A stretch of DNA of 64,000 nucleotides, taken from positions 1 through 64,000 of the forward strand of contig CAWARK010000017.1 in the NCBI GenBank assembly GCA_963784415.1. Direction: 5' to 3'. The stretch comes from UBA7672 sp963784415. Lineage in GTDB: Bacteria; Pseudomonadota; Alphaproteobacteria; Caulobacterales; Hyphomonadaceae. Position 1 is the first letter of the stretch. Each line of letters starts with the position of its first letter. The translations under genes were made by a program, and so were the position numbers. Shown here piece by piece: positions 22,133 to 31,100 of the stretch. The notes under the pieces were generated by a model. That model was not told the DNA's origin. It did no database searches and was given only the letters and a program-made list of their open reading frames with translations.

Positions 22133-25100
22133 TCAGGCCTGCAGCAGCGCGTAGTCGGTCGCGATCTGGTGACTGCCGGGGCCAGTCGTGTCGAGGCCCG
22201 ACAGCATATCGCGACTGCTCATGAACAGGTCGGCATGAGCTGCGCCGAGGCCGACGATATCGTGGCCCGATTGCAGCATCCCGTGATCGAACACATCGTT
22301 GCCCGCCACAGTCGTCTGGTTTGCGAGCTCCATCAGCTGGAAGTCGCTTTCCACTCCCGATCCCAAGCCGCGAGCCGACGTGAGGCCCGACAGCAGGTCG
22401 TGGCTGTTGAGGAAGAGATCGGCACGGCTCTCGATGTCGAAGCCAATCATCTCGCGACCCAATTGCCGCGTCGAGAAGTGATCGACGAGTTCCTGGGTTG
22501 CCGCCAGGTTCGTACGGTTCGTGAGCTCCATCAGTTGGAAGTCGCTCTCGATACCCGTGCCGGTGGTAACGTGCGGATCGCCGGCGCTGAGGCCCGGGAT
22601 GCCGGTAATGACATCCTGCGGACGCACCGTGCCGATAAACGTGTCCGTGCCGCCATTCGCGTCGAACACCACGCGGTGAGCGGAGGTGAGACCCGATATG
22701 TCGATCGTGTCGTTGGCAGAGCTGCCCGCGATCCTGATCGTGTTGAAGGCCAGGCTGGTGAACGGCGCTGCGAAGTTGCCGATCACCTGGACAACGTCGC
22801 CCGGTGCGCCAGGCGCCGTGCCGTTGACGACACCATCGTTGTTTTGTGCGGTCGTCAGCAGCGAGTTGATCTTGATCTCCTCGATGTTGTCGAGCTGCGC
22901 AAGGATGGAGCTGGCGTTGGTGCCGTTGCGTGTGATCACGATCTCGGTGTTGGCGTTGAGCTGCGCGGCGGTGTTGCCGGCCACTGCAAGCCAGGCCGCC
23001 CGGGCATAGATCCGGAAGGTCTCCGTCGAAGCGTCCCCGGTAAGGGTGTATGTATCCGAACCGATGCCGCCATCGATGAAGTCCTGACCGTCACCGGTCG
23101 AGTTCTGGAAGACGAAGTCATCGCCATCGCCACCATTCACGGTGTCGTTGCCGCCTCCGCCGATCAGCAGGTCGTTGCCCGTGCCAGCGTTGAGCGTGTC
23201 ATTGGCGCCGAAGCCGAAGAGCGCCTGAGAACCAGCGCCGCCATTAAGCGCAGCATCGACGCCGCTGGTGCCCGCAACAACCGTGTAGTTCACGCCGCCG
23301 ATTCGAAGGACTTCGATGCCGGTCAGCGTGTCGGTTCCCCCATTGCCGACGGTGTCGGTGATAGTGAGCGACGTCGTGTTGCCACTGAGCACGTAGTTTT
23401 CGATCGGCCCGGCGAAGACGGCGGTGTCGTTATCCACCCCGCCATTGAGCGTGTCGTTGCCGGCGCCTCCGGTAAGAATGTCGTCCCCGGTATTGCCGTT
23501 GAGCACGTCGTTGCCGGCGTCGCCGTTGAGGGTGTCGACCCCGAGCGCGCCCTGGAGGTTGTCGTCACCGTCCCCGCCATTGAGCGTATCGTCGCCATTC
23601 TCGCCACGCAGCTGGTCGACGCCCGCACCGCCATTGAGGGTGTCGTTTCCGTCATCCCCGAACAGTGAGTCGTTGCCGTTGCCGCCGGACAGCGTGTCAT
23701 TGCCGGCGACGCCACGGATGGTGTTGTTGAGGTCGTTACCCGTGCCCGTGAAGTTGCCCGTGCCGAGGAACGTAAGATCTTCGACGTTGGCGGTAAGCGT
23801 GTAGGTGGCGATTCTCGCTTGCACGAGGTCGTCGCCTGCGTTCGTCGCCTCGACGACAACATCCCCCGCGTCATCGACGGTATAGGTGTCGTTACCAGCG
23901 CCACCCGTCATCGTGTCGGCGCCGAGGCCGCCATTCAGGGTGTCGGCGCCAGCTTCGCCGAACAGCGCGTCGTTGCCGTTGCCGCCGTTCAGTACGTCGG
24001 CGCCTCCACCGCCGAACAGCCTATCGTCGCCAGCGCCGCCGGTGAGCACATCAGCCCCGCCGAGACCTTCGATCCAGTCGTCGAACGCTGTTGCGCTCAA
24101 CGTGTTGGCCCCGGCATCGCCGACGACATGGTCGCCGACTTGTCCGGTTGGTGTCGACGTGAACACTGTAACGGCACCAGCATCATCCGTTACGGTTGCG
24201 ATGACGCGAAGCGATCTGAGCACCTGCGTTGCACCCGGTGTGAACGAGGCGGTTGTCGCGCCAACGATGTCCGTGAACGGTCCGGCGGCCGTGTTGGCCT
24301 GCTGCCATTGGAACGTGATGCCCCCTGGCGAGATACCGTCCGTGTCCGAAATTAACGCGGTCGCGATGATGGCGACATCCTCGGTCGGGGTGGTGTCGCT
24401 GATGGTCAGCGTACCGGTCGACGGGGAATTCACCACGACTGCGCCGGTCGTCGCGGAGAAGACTGTCTCCAGCGTGCCGTGCTCATCCTGGTAGATGCCC
24501 TTGACGCGGATCGCGAGTCCCAGCTCCGCAGCGGTGACCGTGAAGGTCTCGCCGTGCGCTGTGCCCAGACCGCCGCCGACAGCGATGCCGATGTCCTCGA
24601 ACACGCCCGTGCCGGGGCGGGTTTCGACTTGCCAGACATAAGCCACCGGTTGCACCACATGACCGGCGCTCGACACGTTGTCGGCGTCGAGCAGGTTTGC
24701 GAGCGACACGCGCAGCGTTTCGCCTTGCACCGGCGCAACGACAGGCAAGCCTGTGGCTGTATGCAGCAGCGCGACTGCGCCCGTCGGCTCACGGTTCTGA
24801 CCTGCCGCAACATGCAGGAAGGTCTGATCCGAGAACTGCAGGCGTTCGATGTGCATGAGAATATCGACGCCGTCGCGGCCGGCCACGCTGTCGGTGACGG
24901 TGATGATGTCGTCAGCCAGGTTGTTGGCGGTGCCGTTGGTGTCGATCGAGATGGTGTAGTCAGCTCTCAGGCCCGAGAACGTGACGGTGTCGAACGAATG
25001 CCCCAGATGCAGGGGATCGACCGCATCCGTGAGGATCTCGCGGACCGCGACGAGCTGGCCCGGATTGTAGGCGCCAGACACCATGAACGGAATAAGGTCC

Positions 25101-28100
25101 GTCATGCTGTCGAAGCTGGCGATTTCCGGTCCCGTGCCGTCGACGTTGGCGCGGACGCTGATGCGCACGTTGAGCCACTTGTCGCCGTCAATCACATCGT
25201 CGCCGCCTTTGCCCGCGATGATATCGCTGCCGCCGCCGCCGAGGATGATGTTGCCGGTGCCGAACGAGGTGACATGTCCGCCGGCGGTGGTGAGACCGTC
25301 CGGGGTCGCAACGGCGCCCGATAGCACGCGCTTGAACGCGGTATCGAGCAGCGACTGCATCCCGTTGATCAGCGACATGTTGGTCATCACGCTGCCGGTG
25401 GCGCCGGATGCGCGGATGGCCGTGCTGTCATCGTCGGTGCCGAGCAAGATATCGCTCTTGTGCGAGCCCGAGAGGCCTTCGACGGATTTGAAGCGCGCCA
25501 CTGTCGCGGCCACTTCAGGTATCGGCGGGGTCAGGGCATCGTCCGGGAGGCCGATGTCAACTGAAACGCCAGTGGTCGAGCCCTTGAAGCCCGCCCAGTC
25601 GTAGCCGGAGTCACCAATGTAACGGTCACCCGCTCCGCCATTACCGAACATCAAGTCGTCGCCGCCTTCAGCGAAGAAGATATCCGTGCTGCCGTTGCCG
25701 ATGAAGATGTCGTTGCCGATGATCGGGTCGCGGCCAAACGGGTCGAAGTTGTCGCCCGGCGCAGCATCGCCAGTGCCTTCCTCGATCCAGTCGTCGCCTT
25801 CGCCGCCCATGAGCTGCTCGTCGTTCAGGCTGCCACGGATGAAGTCGTCGCCGGTGCCGCCGAAAACCTCCGTCGAGTCGCTGCCGCTGACGACGAAGTC
25901 CTTGCCAGGCCCGCCGAGGATCAGGTTGATCCCGTTGCCGCCTTGAATGACGTCGTTGCCTTCATTGCCGTGCAGTGTGTCATCGCCTCCGAGGTCGGTG
26001 ATGATGTCGTCGCCATCGCCGCCTTCAACGAAGTCGTTGCCGTAGCCGCCGTCGATGCGATCGTTGCCAGCGTCGCCGTAGATCGTGTCGTCGCCTTCGC
26101 TTGAGATGAGGATGTCATTGCCATCGGTACCGCCGAGGACGACATGGTCAGGTCCGGTGTATTGCAGGTAGTTGCCGTCGGGACCCACTGTGTTCGGGTT
26201 GTCGCGGATAACCAGCGGGGTGAGGTCCACACCGCCAATGACCGGGGCGTTGGTGGGATCGTCGCGCCCGTCGAGGCCAAGGTTCGTGTGTTGCTTGGAC
26301 TGGTCGACTTCCAGAATCCAGGTCGGGGTCTTGAACACGATGTTGGGCAGGTGGGTGGCGTCGGTGTTCGCCATGATCAGCGCCGCGAACGAGTTGTTTT
26401 CCAGTTCGCTGTTGAAGTTCATGCCGGCAGTCCGCGACAGGTAGTAGAACCGGTCGCCGTTCTGCAGGTTTTCGAGCTGGTTCTCGAACACGAAGTTGAA
26501 TGTCGAGCCGAGCATGCCGCCGAACGGCATAAGTTCTTCGGCAAGACCGCCGATCCAGAGGTCGATGCTGCCGAGGCCGGTCGTGGTGACCCCATCGCGA
26601 TCCTTGGCGTGAGCCAGGTTGCTGTTGGCCCATTCGCCCGTCGAGTTGAGGAAGTCGAGCCGATCGTCCGGAGCTCCAACACCGCCGAGCACGAGCGCCG
26701 TTGCGGCTGCACGCTTGTCTGCAGTGGTAGTCGCGTTGACGATGGTCGAGTGGGTGCCGTAGGCGGCGATGAAGTTGATCAGCGATTCCGGGTGCTTGAT
26801 GTGCTGAACGAAGTCAGCCCAGCTGATGTAGGGCTTCAGGTTGCTGTCGCCCGATGCACGATAGAACGTGGCCCGCGCTGCGTTGAGCGAGGGAATGCCG
26901 ACATCGCGTCCGCGCGCCAGGTTGAGGGCGGCGAGGTCGAGCGGGAGCCCGACCAGGTTGTTGCGCAGGGCTTCAGTGACGAACTCGTCGATCTCGTTGC
27001 CAACCTGGCGCGTCAGTCCGCGCACGATGGCGCCCGTCGCCTGATCGGGAGTCGGGCCGCTGGCGGCAAACTCGAGCGGATTGAGGAAGGCCTGGATCAG
27101 GCCGATTTCGCTCGAGTTGTAGTTGGGATCAAGCCGGTCGATCGTCTCCGTCAGCATCGAGTGGCCGAAGCGGTAAACCGTGTGCGCAAATTCCGCCACG
27201 ATCGAGGCATCGATTTCGATGTGATAGTTCTGGTTTTCCGGAACGTGGAAGTCGATGTTCGGCTGGATGGTGCGTGCGAACTCCTCGAACACGAGGTGCT
27301 GGTATTGCATCTCGGTGCCGAACTTGGCGGATTGGAACAGTCGTTCGCCATTCCATTGCAGAGCAGCGATCTCGGCCGGCGTCGTCGGCAGCGCGGTTAT
27401 CTGCGCGTTCGGCATCAGCCATTCGTTGATGAACGACACGTCATTGGAGGCAAGCGCTACGTCCTTGGTGAGCTGGACCAGGCGGTTGTGCTCTGAGTGG
27501 AAGATCGAGTGGACGGCGGTGAGGCCGATGTTCTCGTTCACACGGCCATCGCCCGCGATGTAGTGCTTGTCGAGCATTTCGTTGTCGTACCGGCCGGCAA
27601 CAGCGGCGGTTTCGCCGTTGTCGATGGCGCCGCTGCCGTCCAGGTCGCCGTTCAGGAGGGTGTCGTCGTCGGCAAGCTTGCCGCCGCTCGGGTCGGAGTC
27701 ATGGGCGACGTCGATGAGGAACTGGTGGCCAGTTCCGACCGCGTTGGTGATGTCGATGCCGAGGCCGCCATTGGCAGTCGGGTCGCCTTCCACCAGGATG
27801 GCGGTGGTCGGTCCGGTTTTGATCACAACCTGCGGGAAGCCGTGGGCCCCCTTGATGAAGTTGCCGTAGGCGTCGGTGGCCAGCAGCGGAACGTTGAACA
27901 CCTGCGCATCCGTGAGGTTGATGCCGAGGACGTCGCGGGCTTGCGCCTTGACGACGGCCCAGGTGGCCATGCCCCCGATTTCGGTGTCGTCGGCGGTGCC
28001 GTACTCGCCGTCGACGCCAAGGTCACGGTTGGTGATGAGCTTGCCGGTGGCATGCGGAGCGCCGTCGGCGCCGATCGCGTAGCCGCGCAGGAAGACCTGG

Positions 28101-31100
28101 TGCGAGGGGTGGGAGGAGTAGGTCTGGTTCTGGTCGACGAACGGAGAAGTGGTGTTCTCCTGTTCGTGGATGTCGTCCACCGTGCCGAGGATGCCATCGG
28201 CGCCCGGCAGCATGGTGGCGCGCGTCATCACCATGAAGTTGGTGGGCGAGCCGACGACATAGAGCGGATCATCCGGTTGCAGCGGGATGAACACGATGCC
28301 GTTGGGACCGCCCTTGGTGACGAGGTCGAGGCCGTGGTCGAAGAACTGGCCGAAGAAGGTCATCCACGCGTTGAACGGGGCCGAGAGGCCGGCGTCAGGA
28401 GACTGGTTGGGCATGACGAACGTTTCGAACGTGGTGCCATTGGCGCGTGTGCCGGTCACCAGTTCGGATCCGGGCGTTGCCGCCGCCGCCGCGACCGCGG
28501 CCGGGTTGGACGCCGTGTCATCGACGATCAGGTTGCTGATCGTGCGCGGATCGCTGTCGAACACGTTGCCGCTGGTCTGGGCGTAGGATGTCGTGCCGGG
28601 CGGACCGAATCCGGCAGGCACGTTGTCCGCTCCGATGAACTGCGGAGTAAGCATGCGCGGGAACGTGCTGTCGGCCGCTCCGAAATCGGATTGGCCATCA
28701 CGCAGGTTGTTGTTCTCCCCCGTGACCGTACGCAGACCATACGGAGCGCGCATATCGGGCACCAGCGACGCAGGGTCAGCTCCGCCCGCGATCTGCTCGG
28801 CGATCTTGATCTGGTCGAGGATGAATTGCAGGTCCGACCGGATGAAGTGCACGCCGGGGCTGGAAACGAGCGTCTCCGTCGGCAGCGGCGCCGGGGGCGC
28901 GACGGGTGCGCCCGCAACTGTTGCCTGGGTCGGCAACGACGTGACTTGTTCGACCACGCCGTGCTGGTCTTGATAGATTGCCTTGGCGCGGATCAGCAGG
29001 CCAACTTGAGCGTCGGTAACCGTGTAGGTCGTCCCGGTGGCGCGATGGTCTGCTGCGCCGCCTTCAGCAAGGGTCATGATGTCTTCGAAGATGCCGGAGC
29101 CCGGGACCAGCTCGGCCTGCCAGATGTAGCTGACGTCGCCGGTAACGAGCGCTCCACTGGTCGCGGTGTTGTTGGCGTCGGTGACGCCTGCGACGGATGC
29201 GTGCAGAACCTGGCCTGAGGCAGGCGCAGTGTTCAGCGGATTGTTGGACGCATTCAGGATCGTGACCTGGCCAACCGGACCGCTGTTCGCGCCGGCGTTG
29301 CCGGCCAGGACGACGGACGTATCGTTGAACTGCAGGCGTTCGATGTTGGTGAGACGGTCTACGCCATCACGACCTGCAACGGAGTCCGTCACCGTGGTAA
29401 CGCCACCCGTGGTGGTGATGGTATATTCGCTTCTCAGGCCGGTGAACTGCGCGGTGTCGAACGAATTGCCGAGTTGGCCCGGAACGACCGCATCGGTGAG
29501 GATCTCGCGAACGATCACCAGCTGGCCCGGATTGTAGGTGCCATCAAGCATGTATTCCGACAGGCGCTTGCCCGTCGCGTCGACGCCGTCCATGCTGTCG
29601 AAGGTATTGATTTGCGGTCCGGTGCCATCGACGTTCGCATGCACGCTGATGCGCACGTTCAGCCACTTGTCGCCGTCGATCAGATCGTCGCCGCCACGGC
29701 CTTCGATGACGTCGCTGCCGCCGCCGCCGAGGATGATGTTGCCGGTGTCGAACACGTCGTCGGCGGTGTTGGCGATGCCGTCAGCACCGTTGCCTGCGGC
29801 GCCAACGAACGCACGCAGACCGTTGATCGCTGCAAAATTGCGCAGGGCGTGGTCGGCGCCTTCTTCGAGCACCACAGACGTGATCCGGGTGACGTCATCG
29901 TCGGAGCCCGTGAGCAGGTCGCTGTGATGCGAACCCGAAAGACCCTCCACCAGCTGGTAGAGGACGTGAATGCCTCTCACCGAGTCTGTGAAGTTCGGCA
30001 GTTGTTCGTGGACGATCCGGCTCATGTCGGCGACCACGCCGAACTTGTCATCCTTGAAGGTCGTCCAGTCATAGCCGGAGCCGGCCTTGTCCCTGTCCGG
30101 ACCCTCGCTCACGACGACGATGTCGTCGCCGCCTTCGCCCAGGTTTTCGTCAAAGCCGCCATCACCGAGGAAGACGTCGTTGCCGTACGCATGAGTGGCT
30201 TCGCCCGGCTGCGGGAAGATTGGCCCGAACAAGTCGCCGGGCGCGCCGTCCTGGGTGCCTTGCTCGATCCAGTCGTCGCCTTCGCCGCCCATCAGCTGAA
30301 GGTCGATGAAGTTGCCGCGGATGAAATCGTTACCCGCGCCCGCAAACACCTCCATGACATCTTCGCGGCCGATGATGAAATCGTTGCCATCGCCGGTGAT
30401 GATCAGGTTGCTGCCGCCGGCGTCCGTATTGCCGATCGCGACGACGTCGTTGCCATCGCCGCCATGGACTACGTTGGAGCCGCCCATATCGGTGATGATG
30501 TCGTCGCCGGCGCCGCCTTCGATTTCATCGTTGCCGTAACCGCCCTCAAGGCGGTCGTTGCCTTCATCGCCCCAGAGTGTGTCGTCGCCTTCGCTGGAGA
30601 CGATGATGTCATTGCCGGCCGTACCGCCCAGCACGACATGGTCGGGGCCGTTGTACTGCAGGTAGTTGGTGTCGACGCTCACGGTGTTCGGGTTGTCGCG
30701 GATCACCAGTTGAGTGATCTCGACGCCATTGATCATGATGCCGCCGGTCGGGTCATCGCGTCCCGCAGCACCAAGTCCGGTGAACTGGTTCGACCGGTTC
30801 ACTTCCAGCGTAAACGCCGGCGTGGTGAAGACGTGCGCCGGCAGATGTTTGACGTCGGTGTTTGCCATGATCAGCTTCGAGAACAGGTTGTTCTCGAGCT
30901 GAGACTGGAAGGGCAGGCCATCGACACGGTGCAGGTAATAGAACCGGTCGCCGTTCTGCAGGCTTTCGAGCTGGGTTTCGAACACGAAACCGAACGTCGT
31001 GCCAAGCAAGCCGCCGAACGGCATCTGTTCCTCAGCGAGACCGCCGATCCAGAAGTCGACGCTGCCAAGGCCGGTCGTGGTGACACCATCGCGATCCTTG

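Noticed and set aside
22037..23668. Long plus-strand frame of 543 codons opposite the giant peroxidase gene
   Set aside because: It mirrors the RTX and peroxidase coding strand; composition is rich in Val, Arg, Glu and Gly as expected for an antisense shadow of a high-GC gene, with no recognisable domain.
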